Source: Pholis gunnellus
Lineage: Eukaryota > Chordata > Actinopteri > Perciformes > Pholidae
Direction: 5' to 3'
Assembly: GCA_910591455.2 (NCBI GenBank)
Contig: OU342804.1
Coordinates: 8,488,633-8,552,632, forward strand
DNA length: 64,000 nt
The notes beneath the pieces are model-generated. The model saw nothing but the letters and a program-made list of their open reading frames with translations. It did not search any database and had not been told where the DNA came from. Of this stretch, positions 41,780 through 54,110 are shown in pieces. The number at the start of each line of letters is the position of its first letter. Position 1 is the stretch's first letter. The translations under genes were made by a program, and so were the position numbers.

Positions 41780-44700
41780 AAGCACCAAAAAATAAGAAAT
41801 ACCCCCTCCGTCCTTTAATCTACTGCTCTCTGCAGTCTTCACCAATCCGGGAGAAGCTGTGACCGCGGGAGCCGAGCTGATCCGAAAGCAGGAGCGGAGA
41901 AGATTAGGACCCCATCCCGTCTCTCTCCACGTGTCATCTTCTCCCTCCGTCCCTTCATCTTCTCCTTCCTTACCTCCCTCTGCCTCTGCATCCTTCTCCT
42001 CTCTCTCCCGCCTGACCACAGGAAACCTGTGAACCACTCTCTCTTTTCTTTTTACCCGAGGCTTTCTCATTTACTTCCTCACTATGTGGTTTGAGTTTAT
42101 CCGTCTTCCCCGTCTTGTTTTCCTTTCTCTCTCTCCTTCCGTCTCAGGATATGACCGCAGTTGTTTGGGCACATTAGCATAAACCTCCTCCTCCTCTCCG
42201 TCTTCACCCCCAGCACTCGCTCCGTCCTCTCCTCCTCCGCCTCCTTCCTAAATATTTGCTCCCCGCTCGGTAAACGAGGGGAGCACACTTGTTCACACAG
42301 AGGAGGACATGATTGAGGGCAGAGAAATAGACAGAAATACGAAGAGAGACAAAGAGCTTGTTGGTCTCTGTAAACCCTGTATAAGCTTGTTTGAGGGGGT
42401 TTTAAATGTGTTCTGTGTGTAATTAAACACAACAGAGGTGATGGATTGAGGTTTAAAAGTGCTGAGTGGAACATTATTATTATGTATTACGTATAATGAT
42501 TTAAAACAAATATTGTCAAATGAATCATTTTGATGTTCTACGGACTCCAATTATTTATATTATTGATAAATCTGTTTTCTTTATACCCATAAATTACAAC
42601 CAAGGGGAAAAACATTGGTTGGTTTGTTGGCAGTTATTTGTTTTGTCAGAAACTCTGACGGAAGAGAAGAATCTACTCGGTTTACGATACAAAGAACCCT
42701 CACATCTCCAGGGCAACACTGGCGTTTTGCTTGGTTCTGTTGAAATGCCTTTCTCTAATGCAGCACTACAGCCCTAAACCTGGGGTCTCACCTCCGAATC
42801 TGGTCTCAGCAGAAACGTGCAGGCTTCCACTCTTTCTCAGCAGTGGTTTCAGTTGTTCATCTTGTCCAAGTGTCTCAGAATCGATGTTGGTCTGATTTTT
42901 GTCGATTTTAAAATCAATAAGGATCTCATGGCGAGAGTTTTTTTTCCCCACTTTGACCCGGCACTGATCTACTTTGCGCCCGAATCTCTTCCTCTCCAGT
43001 TGATCTCAGATGACTTTATAAACGTCGCCGTTTCCGTCAGACCTCTCAGAAAGTCGGTCCTCTCCTACTCCATGCTGACCTGGCGTCTGCCTGCGTCCGT
43101 CTCAACGAGCGCTCGCTCAGGCAGCCTGCGTCCTGGCTCCCGTCCTGCAGTTGTGTCGGATCATGCTCTCACTGCAATCAAACCGGTCCCAAACTTTAGC
43201 AAACTGTATCGTATCAATCACACGCTAACTGCTGGATGAGTGGGTCTTTTTTTCTACATCCCTGTATCTTACAATCATGCATTTCTTCATTTGGATCTTT
43301 TTGACAGCCAGACAAAATAAACAATTTGCAGACATCGCCTCGGGCTCTGAGAACTTGTGGTAGGCACTTGTCATGGTGTTTGACATTTTATGGGCTAAAT
43401 AATGAATGGACTAATTGGAAATAACGATTGATGGATTCATTAGTCACAGCCTGAGACATGACTGCACCTAAAGGGTTCGGCCCTTGCCAGGTGGAACCGT
43501 TGTTTGACGAAGCGGCCGATGAAATAGTCGGTTCACACACAGTTAACCTGGACTTTCAGCTTCATGTCAGAATAAATAACTTTGGTGAGTTGATGACATC
43601 TCTCCCGATGAGCGCGCAGGTTAACTGTTGACGCGGCTCATGTCTGAAGCAGACAAATGCATTCATCTAATGTCACGTAAACAGACCGACAACCGCAGCT
43701 GTGTTTGCTTTGGTTGATGCACTTTTGTGTGCTCGTGCGTGTGCATGTTTGTTACCTGCCTGTCCTGAACTCTTCTCAAACCGTCTTATTATCTCTCGTC
43801 AGAGCTGCTACGACACACAGACTCGGCGTCTTTGTCCTGCTGGCGGCTCGATGGCGGTCGCTTTGATCGTGAGCGCGATATCTTGACAACTTGCTGGACA
43901 GATTATCGGAAAAGTTCTACCATCGCCCGAGAATGCTGAAATAGTTTTCTTTAGTTGTCGGTGTATTTTTAAGCCTCCCTGTTGTCTATCATCCTCTTTT
44001 CCTGTCCTACATGTGCAATACTAATCGTCATTGGCCAGTATAATATATTTAATAGAGATGACAGGCAAAGCTAGCATTCCAGAAATGATAGCTTCATTCA
44101 GCCATCGATGGATAATCCTAATAGTCTTATAATGTCACCATTAGGCCGCAGTATTCCCAGGAAGATGTGTGTGTGTTTAGTGGATGACTGACTGGATGGA
44201 CTGGCTGTCAAGCACTCGGCAGAGATTCGTCATGGCAACAAGCGAACGCTTCTGCATGAATCTGCCTCTATGGACAGTAAGACGTCTTGTGGAGATGTCT
44301 GCGCTTCACTCAGTACAAGCGCTGTGCCCGAGCACAGTTCTGATGCATTTGTACTGAAACCCCTCTACATTTCAGAGGGAAATATTATCCAATATGTTCG
44401 CGGTAGAGACTTAGAGAGCTAGTAAACATGTATCTACAGTTCTGTTTTCGATGGGTTTAGAGAGAGAGAGAGAGAGAATGAATCACGCAGGGCCAAGAAA
44501 AACGCTGCTAGCGGCGCCCCTCCACTCTGACGGACTGAAGTATGCGCTGGCCACCGACCAGAGCTGAACTAGAATCAGATAAGCCGCCCGCCTCTGTCGG
44601 GGCCCGGCTACAAGAGGCAAATAAAGAGCGAGGGACTGAGACTGATGAGGGGAACAGAGGGGATTAGCGTGAGTTGGAGACCGGCGTTGCGGCAGGACAA

Positions 44701-45404
44701 GGGAGACGCTTTCAAACTCTGAAATATGACACATTTCAAAGACCTTACTAACAAAATGTCGTTTTTACCGCGTTACGGTTCGGAACTGCAGCAGTGCACA
44801 TTGTCCACTTAACCAACAGGTCCACTCTAATGCTACCCTTTATATTGACTCCTTTGTCGACAAGAGAACGACGCGAGACAAGTGTCTGGAGCTTCAGAGG
44901 AGAATCTCTTTACACTTACACTTTGTAATTCGGTCTATATCTCACAAATCGACTTTAAAGACTAAATTTGAAACAGCATAGTGACACACACACCAAGGGG
45001 CTTCCTCCGGGCTCGGGGTGTTAAGCAAGATGACTTTTAAATCTGAAAGAAGGGGGAACGGCAACTTATTTACAGAAATTATGTCACTGTTAAGAAGAAA
45101 CATTTCGTCTCTGGCAGCACTATCAAGCTGTTACCCTCAGCTGCTGAAATGGAGCTCAGTCACACCGGTGTGTGTTTGTCTTTGTGTAATGGCCGCTTGA
45201 TGTCAAACACGGAGTCAAAATAATAAAAAAAACGACACCGACCACCAGTGTGAATAAATGTTTCCACTGCGGACGACAGTAATCTGGAGGTGAACCGAAG
45301 TGTTTTGGACTGAAAGAGAAAACCTCTATTGGAGGTCCTCGGATGAAATATTCTCGTAAGACTTGCAGACTCTCTGGAGTCCACATCTGTTTTCCAGTCA
45401 GTGT

Positions 45405-45408
<4 letters not shown>

Positions 45409-45437
<29 letters not shown>

Positions 45438-45446
45438 CTCTCTATC
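45409..45446. repeat. (TC)n(TATC)n compound microsatellite
   Basis: A TC run passes into several TATC units and back to TC. Confidence 0.9.
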
Positions 45447-45725
45447 GCTCTCCTGTCCATCCTCCCATCCGTTGAGCTGATGTGATAAGCGGCGTTTCGG
45501 CAGATATATTGGTCCCATTAGAGCCACTTGATTCTGCTGCTCAACAGTAAAAGGGAGGCCATTAACTCTGCTGCTCAAGGCCACTTAAAGACACACACAT
45601 ACATCCTCTTCAAGACGTGGGACACACACACACAGACACACACACACACACACACCACCAAGTCAGACATGATGCGCGTTATAACACAGCGAGTAAGCAT
45701 GCAAAATCTATTAAAAAATAAAATC

Positions 45726-45767
45726 TGTGATATACCGATGTTTATTTTGAAACATTGGTATATCACA
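45726..45767 (+). other. 18-bp near-perfect hairpin in intron 2
   Basis: TGTGATATACCGATGTTT (45726-45743) and AAACATTGGTATATCACA (45750-45767) are inverted repeats separated by six bases. The single mismatch becomes a G-U pair in plus-strand RNA, so the stem is fully paired. Pairing does not extend clearly beyond the 18 bp, shorter than a typical miRNA precursor stem. It may be the core of a tiny MITE or chance structure. Confidence 0.7.
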
Positions 45768-46039
45768 CAAATTGGATAGAAACTGACAGTTTAACAAGTT
45801 TTTTTTATTACCTAGTTAAAAGTCCTTTTTTCTAGGTTGTTTTGTTATTGAGGACTATACCATGATCAGCATTTGCAGAAAACACACAAACTCTTTAGTA
45901 CTCTATGTGCAAACAAAGACATGTTGAAAATCCACTTACACTAATCTGGTCCTGTGTTTGCATACGACAAACCTTAAATCCAGAGGATGTTGTATGTTGC
46001 ACAGATTGTGAAGCCCTCTGAGGCTGAATGGAATGTGAT

Positions 46040-46270
46040 AGTATGTGTTTGGGGTCACGGATCGGATCAGCAGAAAACAAGGGAGAACGCGATCATGTTG
46101 TTGTTTTTTGCCGCCGATATCATTGCTGAGCGTTGATGTTGGTCACGTGGCTTTCTTTTTCACAACCATCCAGAAAACAACTCCAAAATTCAAGATTTCT
46201 AAATGTTATCCCTTTACATTGTTGTGGTCATCTACAGTGGTTACATGCGTAGAAACACACAAATCAAACG
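46040..46270. repeat. Dispersed repeat family G, copy 2
   Basis: Contains ggtcacggatcggatcagca, gcgatcatgttg, tgccgccgatatcattgctg and gttatccctttacattgttg, matching in order the diverged copy at 36370-36700 (ccctgatcatgc, ctgccgatcgttgctgatca). It is shorter than copy 1. Confidence 0.55.
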
Positions 46271-47310
46271 ATAAGGAAATAAAAGATTGTATTTTTATTG
46301 ATTTATTCTTTTTTAGTTGTAGTTTTAATGATTATTAGCTGATTAGAGCTAGTGTTAGGAAGTTAAACCGGCCATAATTCCCTCTCTGATATCTATTGTA
46401 TAAAGCTGTGAAAACATAAGGAAGTGACTTTATACAACTCCAGCAACATCTCCTTCCAGAAACATTGCGTGGCTCTCAATAATCCAGACTCGGCACACAC
46501 GTATACCATGAGCCCATTATATTGTATTGGGGTCGAGGCAGACATCTCTCAGCAGGACAGAGGAGTCTGCACGTCTAACGGGAATATTTAATAAAGGTTT
46601 TCCTCTTTTAGTCGGTTCAGCTACAGGTCCCCCTCGTCTCTACTGGAAACATTAGTGGTGATCTGGATATCTGTGCACCTTTTTCATTCGCTTGGCTCCA
46701 TGTTTGACATTTGGAGACGACTACACACAAACACACAGACTCCTGAACGTTAGCCTTAAAGCAAGTTAAATAAACAATACCGGTGTGGCTTTTAGGGCTG
46801 TGCGGACAGTATTTGTTTTTTTTTACATTTGAACCGTAGAAAATGGCAAAAATAAGATTTTGTTATATAAATGTATTGTTCATTCCTGCCCCATTATTAC
46901 AGGTGTGAGGGAGAGTAAACTGTTGTTTGAAAGGCTAAATGCCAACAGTTATGAATTGAAGCAGAATATTTCGTCAGATAAAAACATGTTACGAATTTCG
47001 GAATGGATTACACTATATTTTTTCAATACACTTTTACAATTTTTGGACTGTGGACTGAGATAACTACAGAGAAGAGGACTGAGCGCTGTGTCGCTCGCTG
47101 TGTGTGTGAGAGAGAGGCACAATGTTTCTGTAAGTTATTAATAATTATAATCCAAACGTCAACGTTATACTGAAGCTCTGTAGTTCAAAGTATTAGGTGT
47201 AGCCCTTATGGATATACACCACTAAAGGTAAAATACCACAAAATAACAAAAGAGGGATTTGTTGTTCCTAATCTGGGTGAAGACTGAGAGAGCAGTGCGA
47301 TGGTCAGTCC

Positions 47311-47429
<119 letters not shown>

Positions 47430-47821
47430 GACCTGTGGAATGCAAGTGGGAATTCTTGAGCTCGGATGAGAAAAACTAGTGCGTGTGTGTGTGTAATATT
47501 GCATAATTGATGGAGCACCACAGGCGCATGAAGTAGACCAGAATGCAATGCGTCGGGTATCCGACGTCAGTAGCTTGTGAAATGTAACACCATCTTTGAT
47601 GTGGTTTTGCTCTGGCGTAATTCCGTCAGCCCTTTTTTTATCAACTGCCAAAATATCTGCATCATCAACGTCGTTGTCTTTGGAGGTTGGAGGTGGTTCT
47701 CAGACATGTAGGCATGAGGCAGGTGGAGGGAAAGTAGGTGCACAGACAAGTAGAACACAACATGTAATGATTCCTGGAATGCAACGAGGAACAAGAAGTG
47801 GACAAAGTTAAGGGTCTGAAG

Positions 47822-48118
47822 TAGAGTTGTACCGATAGGATCAGAAATGCCTCAAATTCGGCCCAGAAAATGCTGGATGAGGCATCCAATGCCATGGAAA
47901 ATAAAGTTCCATGGTATACTTTCTTTGTATTCATTTGTTCATGTTTCACAAAGGGTTTAATCTGAGCTAGTCCATACAACAATTATAGCAATCACATTAC
48001 ATCCACACATGGTTAGTAGTACACAGCTGCTAAAAAGTAGTAATATTAGTTTAGTTGTAGTTTTAAACGCCCTGGTATCGGAATCTATATCGGAAAAGAA
48101 AACATGGTATCGGAACCT
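47822..48118. repeat. Dispersed fish repeat
   Basis: Starts with gtagagttgtaccgatagga and atgcctcaaattcggcccag, runs through ttcatttgttcatgtttcac and aaagggtttaatctgagc, and ends with ccctggtatcggaatctata and tggtatcggaacc. I recognise the order from a widespread transposon-derived family in fish. The short inverted 'accgata'/'tatcgg' ends fit a non-autonomous DNA element. Confidence 0.65.
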
Positions 48119-48121
48119 TCT

Positions 48122-48123
<2 letters not shown>

Positions 48124-48152
<29 letters not shown>
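48124..48152. repeat. (GT)14 microsatellite
   Basis: About 28 bases of GT directly after the preceding dispersed repeat. Confidence 0.93.
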
Positions 48153-48155
<3 letters not shown>

Positions 48156-49570
48156 ATTAATGTGTGCGTGTGTGCGGCGTCAGCCTCAGAGGAATGCAGT
48201 GGTAGCAAGAGGAGCTGAGCTGAGCACAATCTGTGTGATAAGAGGGATCAAAGCACCCGGAGACCTCCTCAACCTTCCCAGCATGCTCCCTGCTGATCCA
48301 CCCGATACCCGCACACAGGCCCCACCTACCGCGCGTCCTTGCCCGTGGAGTATTTATTTGCATACAATTTGCACCCCTTTGCAAAATGTGTGTGCCTAAA
48401 CAAGTCTGCGCTGCGGACGGGTGTGTGTTTGTTTTTGCGACTGTTTGCTTATGTCTGCATGTGTGCGTTTGCATGTGCGTGTCAGCACCGTGCTCTCCCT
48501 CGCTCCTCTGACGAGCTGAATTATTTATTGAAGCTTTGAGAAGCAGCTTTTTTTTTTTTCCTCCTCCTGGTCGGTCGAGGCCCTGAATCTGCTGACGCTC
48601 TGTCGGAGACGCATCCAAAATGCGTCAAACCGTCTCGGTTTTGACAAAGAGAGGTCTGTAGACGGTGTGTGCAGGCGTCAGGACTCTTACTGACGGACTC
48701 TCTGGAGGTTTCGCTCATGGACCGCTGCGAGTTCTACTTGTTCAGTTCCAGCTTATTGCAGCAGTTCTGGCAAATATTGAACTCAGCCCTTATTTTATTT
48801 CGGTGTTTTATGTATTTTGTGTCTTTTGAAAGTGAATCATGTCAACTGAGAGGCAACTGTGCCAGTTAAACGTATTTGAACAAACCAGTAGCTTTGGATG
48901 TTTTATGGGAATCTTTGATTGTTTTGCAATTAGATTTCAATTTAGTGAGGTCAAAATTCAAATTCAATTGTATTCTAAAGGTGGAATTATTTTCATAATT
49001 CAATAATTTGTTGTTTACTTGCCAATTGCAATTATAGAGGGCCAAAGTTGACATATTTAAATTGGTTGTATTTGATCCGGTGTTTTAACATAAAAGATAT
49101 TCAGTTTACTATCAAAAATATACCAAAAAATACAAATATTTAGGTTTTAGAAGCTAGAAAGTTTATTGACATGTTTATAGTAGACAAATTATGATATGAT
49201 TTCTCTTGACTGGCTCATCAATAAATAAATTAATCATTTCAGCTCCACTAAAAAATGATTTACAATGAACAATGACTAAATATAGCATCTCAGTTTTCAT
49301 TTTCTCATCCCGCTATTGAACGGAAATCAATGTAAGAAAAAACAATAAAGAAACTGATGGTATAAATTAGATAATTGTTTGCAGAAATGCATTGTTTATG
49401 CAAATGTTGCACAACGTCAGTACGGTCGTGTTATTTGGACATGAAAGAGTTCATCAGAAGGTGAAGAGTAGATGAGAGAGGGCTCTGTCTGTCTCTGTGT
49501 TTCTCTCTGAATAATGTAATATCCATGCAGGGGTATGTGGGTCAGTGGGGCTTTACTTTCCCTGGAGACC

Positions 49571-49633
49571 AGAGCCACACCCCTACACACACACCCCTAC
49601 ACACACACCCCTACACACACACACACACACACA
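49571..49633. repeat. (ACCCCTACACAC)n/(AC)n tandem repeat
   Basis: Three copies of a CCCCTACACACACA-type unit grade into a pure AC tract. Confidence 0.9.
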
Positions 49634-50161
49634 CTTACTCAATTCCCTCCCTGAGCCCCGACTCGTCCGCCTGTCTGCCTCGCTGGTTAACCTGCTACGT
49701 GACGTCATACATTTTTCATAGTCTGCGTTGCTCGGTCAATATTTCATACCTGGTATTGACAAGCGGGGCGAGAGTCGGCTGCGGGTAGCTGCCGCTCCCT
49801 CTCCTCCCGTCTCTCCTCCTCCCTCCATCCCTCTCTGGCCTGTAATTAAATTAGCTCTGTCTGCGGATGACAAAGGGCCAGTCATTCGGGCTCTGCTTAG
49901 ATAGCGAGTAGCTGCACTTAGAGCGGATATGAAGTTAAGGAGGAATGCGCTGAGCCGAGCTGAGCTCAGCGCTGCTCTCTGGGTCGAGAGGAGAGGACGT
50001 GTGGGTCCAGATCAGGCTCAGGCTCTGGATGAGCTGAGACCAGGCAGGGAATAAACCCTCCTGCATATAAACTCTGACCTGTGCTGCAGCCTGCTGCCAT
50101 ACAGGAGTGATGACTATGAAATCGTTAAAAACGCTTCATCACTGTGTTGTGTTCTGGCTCA

Positions 50162-50232
50162 CTTTACCTACCAACTTAAGTCAACTTTAAGTCAACTTAA
50201 GTCAACTTTAAGTCAACTTAAAGTAGGTAAAG
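50162..50232. repeat. Palindrome-flanked minisatellite
   Basis: A perfect 10-bp inverted repeat, CTTTACCTAC (50162-50171) and GTAGGTAAAG (50223-50232), encloses five tandem units alternating CAACTTAAGT and CAACTTTAAGT. The units are themselves partly self-complementary (CTTAAG). Confidence 0.9.
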
Positions 50233-51110
50233 GGCTGGAGCTAAAGAATAGTTTCTTGGTTTGGTGGGTATAATAGTGAAAAACGTCCATCACAACTTCC
50301 CAGAGCCCGAGTGATCAGATTCAAATAGTTCTAAAAATAGATATTAATCACAGACGACAATGAAAACAGGCAAATATTCAAATATTCACAGCGAAATGGA
50401 TCATTTTCATCTGGAACAACTGTACAGCACTCAGAGTTGCTGTTTAGCGTTGGCTCGGAGCCACAATCAGTTTTACTTCCTGAATTCTTTAATCACATTA
50501 TTGTGACAATTTTTGGACTCTTATTTTGGTAAAGAAGGATTTGTGCGGCTGTTTGTATTAAGAACTTTTTGTAGAAAAACATGATTTTATCTCATGGTCA
50601 TCTAAAGAAACACTGCTTCGGTACTGCTATGGAAACGCAAGAGGATGTGGGCGAAGCTCAAGATTTATTTACTTAAATTACATTTCTTTGTAATTTTTTT
50701 TTGATAACCGCAAATAAATTACATTATTTATATAGAGGCAATTCAAAATGTACTTTGAGCACGTTGAGATTCGCCCTACCGGGTGTGTGGAAAATAAACA
50801 TTAACGTTGAACCCTGGTCTTACATTAGCCGATGTCACTCAGGCCTACAATATGGTTACATACATGATGCACAAATCATGTATCATACCGTACAATCATA
50901 AATATGAAACCAGCAGGGAAATATGATTTATGAGAATAGAGCAAAAATCACAAATACTAAAATACAGACGGAAAAAGCACCGACAGTCATATTGTTGTAT
51001 AGATCTGAAAAACATCTGTAACCTCTCCCCTCCCTTCAGCCTCACAGTTTGTTGTGCGTGTGTGTTTGTTCCTGCTGACAGACTTGTTGTCTGCCCTTGT
51101 TTGTTTGCAG

Positions 51111-51227
51111 TGCTGCCCACCTGCTCGCCGCTGGACTTCCACTGCGACAACGGCAAATGCATCCGCCGCTCCTGGGTGTGTGACGGAGACAACGACTGCG
51201 AGGACGACTCCGACGAACAGGACTGCC
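51111..51227 (+). CDS. lrp4: lrp4 exon 3: LDLa repeat 2
   Basis: The 117-bp exon (39 codons, phase 1-1) is bounded by TTGTTTGCAG and C|GTGAGT. With the A left over from exon 2 the first codon is ATG, giving MLPTCSPLDFHC, then NGKCIRRSWVC and DGDNDCEDDSDEQDC. Six cysteines and a complete calcium-binding pattern (W-V-C-D-G-D-N-D-C...D-S-D-E) are present. From memory this repeat matches human LRP4 at every position from TCSP to EQDC; the only change I see is M for I at the exon junction. It lies 14.9 kb downstream of exon 2, so intron 2 is the largest intron fully inside the window. The acceptor has a normal T-rich tract. Confidence 0.97.
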
Positions 51228-51301
51228 GTGAGTACACGTCCGCTCCTCCTCGTCAACACGGACACACAAACAAACAGTGGCAGTCGCGCTGAAATGTGCT
51301 G

Positions 51302-51302
<1 letters not shown>

Positions 51303-51333
<31 letters not shown>
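51303..51333. repeat. (CA)15 tract, 75 bases after exon 3
   Basis: A CA run near the exon 3 donor. Intronic CA tracts downstream of exons can bind hnRNP L; any effect here is inference. Confidence 0.92.
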
Positions 51334-51335
<2 letters not shown>

Positions 51336-52768
51336 TTGACATGCTCTAACAGATTTAGGGGGATGAGTTATTTACAGATGTTTGAGGCAGCCATGTGCAG
51401 TGAGGTGTTTCTTTTTGAGACACACGCACACGCACGCACACTCCCTCAGCACTCCCACGGTCACCATACAAAACACTCTTGTGCCTTTGCCCTCAGTTTA
51501 TCTCGTTCTTCTTTTGACTTGTGGAGTTATCTGTGTGTGTGCGCATGAGTGTGTCTTCAACCCAAAATAGCATCTCAGCTGCTCGCCAGGCAGAATGTGG
51601 CCCGCAGCGGGTGAAGCAAGGAGAGTGTCTATTTCTGCAGTCGTATTTATGTATCAATGCATCGCTGCCTGTCGGGTAGGTCTTCTATCTTTGTGAGGAC
51701 CATTTTAAGTTTGACAGTGACGACAGTTTTGGAGAGGGAGCGTTTTGTCAGTTGCTCTCATCTTCAAAGGGCTGTTTAAAGCTTCGTTTATACTCGCCGT
51801 AGAGAAGCCCCAGAAAATCTGCTGTTGCATTGTAGGAAATGTAGGATCCACTGAGGGTTAAAAGCTCAGTGCTCAGTTGCTGTTGTATCCCTTTAATGGC
51901 AGAATTAGGTTGAGTTTAGTTTGGGGTTGTGAGGTTAGAGAATGCATTGTGTCAATGAGACCGCGTCCTCGCAAGTGCAGAAGTGCATATGCGTGTGTGT
52001 TGTCTCGTTTGTCCCCGTGGGGTTGGCGGTCAGATCCTGTGACCACATCGTCCACTTTGAGTCTCTGTATTTATTACTCATAATGACTCAGAGGGCCGTA
52101 CGCCAGCCGTCCCATCACACCGTTTGGTGATTGGCTTTAATCACACTTGACACCGTGCGGGGACAGGAATAGTTCCAGCTCCTCCTGACGGAGACAACAC
52201 ATGGCAGAAAGAGTCGGGACAGTGTCCTTTTTAAAGACCAACTTTTTATCCAAAGATCAATACAGGCTTGTTTTTCCTCTTCCAGTGACATAAAAACAGA
52301 ACTCTTAAATGATCGTCAACCACCAACACGTTGAAGTCATTGCGACATTTAATCGATACCGTTTTTAATCTCAACCGCAAAGAGGACTCTGCCCCCCCTC
52401 CCCCCCACAAACACACCCTCATAAACATTAGATCTTAGTAAAAAAGTCTACAATGCCACACAATGTACTCAAGACGTTGCCTGAGGACACTGGTAGAAGA
52501 ATCCATTGAGCTGAAGAAGGAAGCTTTTTGTTGTGTTCGGTTAGCTCAGGAGACTCCTGAACCAGCGGTTTGATATCTGCAGGCCAGATGGACGTCAGCG
52601 TGTGGGCTCACAGATGCAAAAACTCGAGTTTAACGCTGAAGGTGTGTACCGACTGAAAGCGGAGCAAATCTTCTCCTCGCGTTGTCTTCTGGATCCAAAC
52701 AGCCAGCGTACATTACCAATTGCAACGTTCTCGTCGCCGACAAATATCTTATTCAGTGTAAAAAAACA

Positions 52769-52805
52769 AAATGGCGACGGCCGAACAGCAGTCCACAAAC
52801 CACTC
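52769..52805. repeat. Dispersed fish repeat, partial copy 3
   Basis: Shares aaaatggcgacggcc and cagtccacaaacca with the copies at 18719 and 33019, then diverges. Confidence 0.6.
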
Positions 52806-54074
52806 GACAGTGATTGTTTTCCATACTAGCTCTTTTGGTACACGTCATGTAGTTTTGGTGTGCACACAGCAGGTACAGGTCAGTTCTGAATGATTCTTCT
52901 TATCTGTCTGTCATCTAGTGATTTCTCCTGCTCCACTGTTGACCCACATACTGTATCAGCAGCCAGACACTGAATCACTTCCTGATGGGGGGTCTGTCTG
53001 CTGCGAGCCAGCTATGAATTTTTCATCCCCATGCCCAGTAAAACCCCCCCTCCGTTCCCCGAACTGCTTATTATTTCATGCGTCTTTCTTTCTCTTGGTT
53101 TTTTGTTTTTTTTTGCACCCCGGTCCGTCTTTCACCTCCCGATATATTCCGTTTCTCTCCGCGATGCAGTGGTGTTATTTCATTATTTAGAGGCGGGCAG
53201 ACAATCCTCCACGCTCGGCTAGAACCGAAGTAGTTGTCAAGATTTTTCAGACAAACACGGAGACTGAGGTGTGCCTCGGTCGGGTTGAACACGAGATGTT
53301 CTGAATTCTTGGAAGTTTAAAGGAAAGAAAAATAACATGACACCGTTTCACCACACGCACGCTCAGGGAGCCTGGTAATGACTCCCAGCGCCCTTTGCCC
53401 TTTGACGTTTGGCCGCTGTGTGAATGATGAGCGTCCTCGGGGCTTGTTGACCTCTGACCTCTCTCTGTTTACCTCGCCGATGGGGGGGGGGGAGCCTGCG
53501 AGGGACAGAGAGAGGGAGAAAATCAATTATTTTCTTAAAAGTTGAATATGAAATGAGTGTATTTGTCCATAGTGCGCTTAAAATTATAATATCATTTGGA
53601 CCCACCGGTGGGCTTTTGTGGCTTTAAATCCTTTTTTTTTGGAGGGGGGAGGGCGTTCCGGCTGAGGGGAGGTCGATGTTGGTGAGGTCAGCCGAGCCTC
53701 TTGAAAGTAGAGCGATAAATGTTCCCGGCTGATACACTGGACGATGTTAGCTTATCACGGATACATCGTATCTGTATATACTGTATGCTGGCAGATTCAA
53801 TTACAATACATACGTTCTCAAGTTCTATCTGATGCAGCTTATAAAAGAGTAATGCCTTAATTCTATCAACAGTTAATTATTATTGTTGTTATTATTATTT
53901 AGTACATTGACTGGTCACAGCTCTTTAATAACCAAATTAAAAGGATCCTCCGAAATACAGTATGGGTCGAGCCATAGTCCAGAAGAAACTACATTTTAGC
54001 TTCAAGATTCAATTTTAGAGTTTGAGTTTGATTCACTGTTTTCTACTGTTGGTTTACATTCCTTCTAAACTGTG

Positions 54075-54076
<2 letters not shown>

Positions 54077-54107
<31 letters not shown>
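54077..54107. repeat. (CA)15 microsatellite
   Basis: About 31 bases of AC. Confidence 0.93.

Positions 54108-54110
<3 letters not shown>

Noticed and set aside
42817..43239. 140-codon plus-strand open frame in intron 2
   Set aside because: No recognised domain and no matching splice sites; likely chance.
45726..45767. miRNA precursor
   Set aside because: The stem is only 18 bp with no clear extension, too short for a normal precursor; kept only as a structural hairpin.
50172..50222. CRISPR-like regular short repeats
   Set aside because: Units are directly contiguous without unique spacers and the context is a vertebrate intron; it is a minisatellite.
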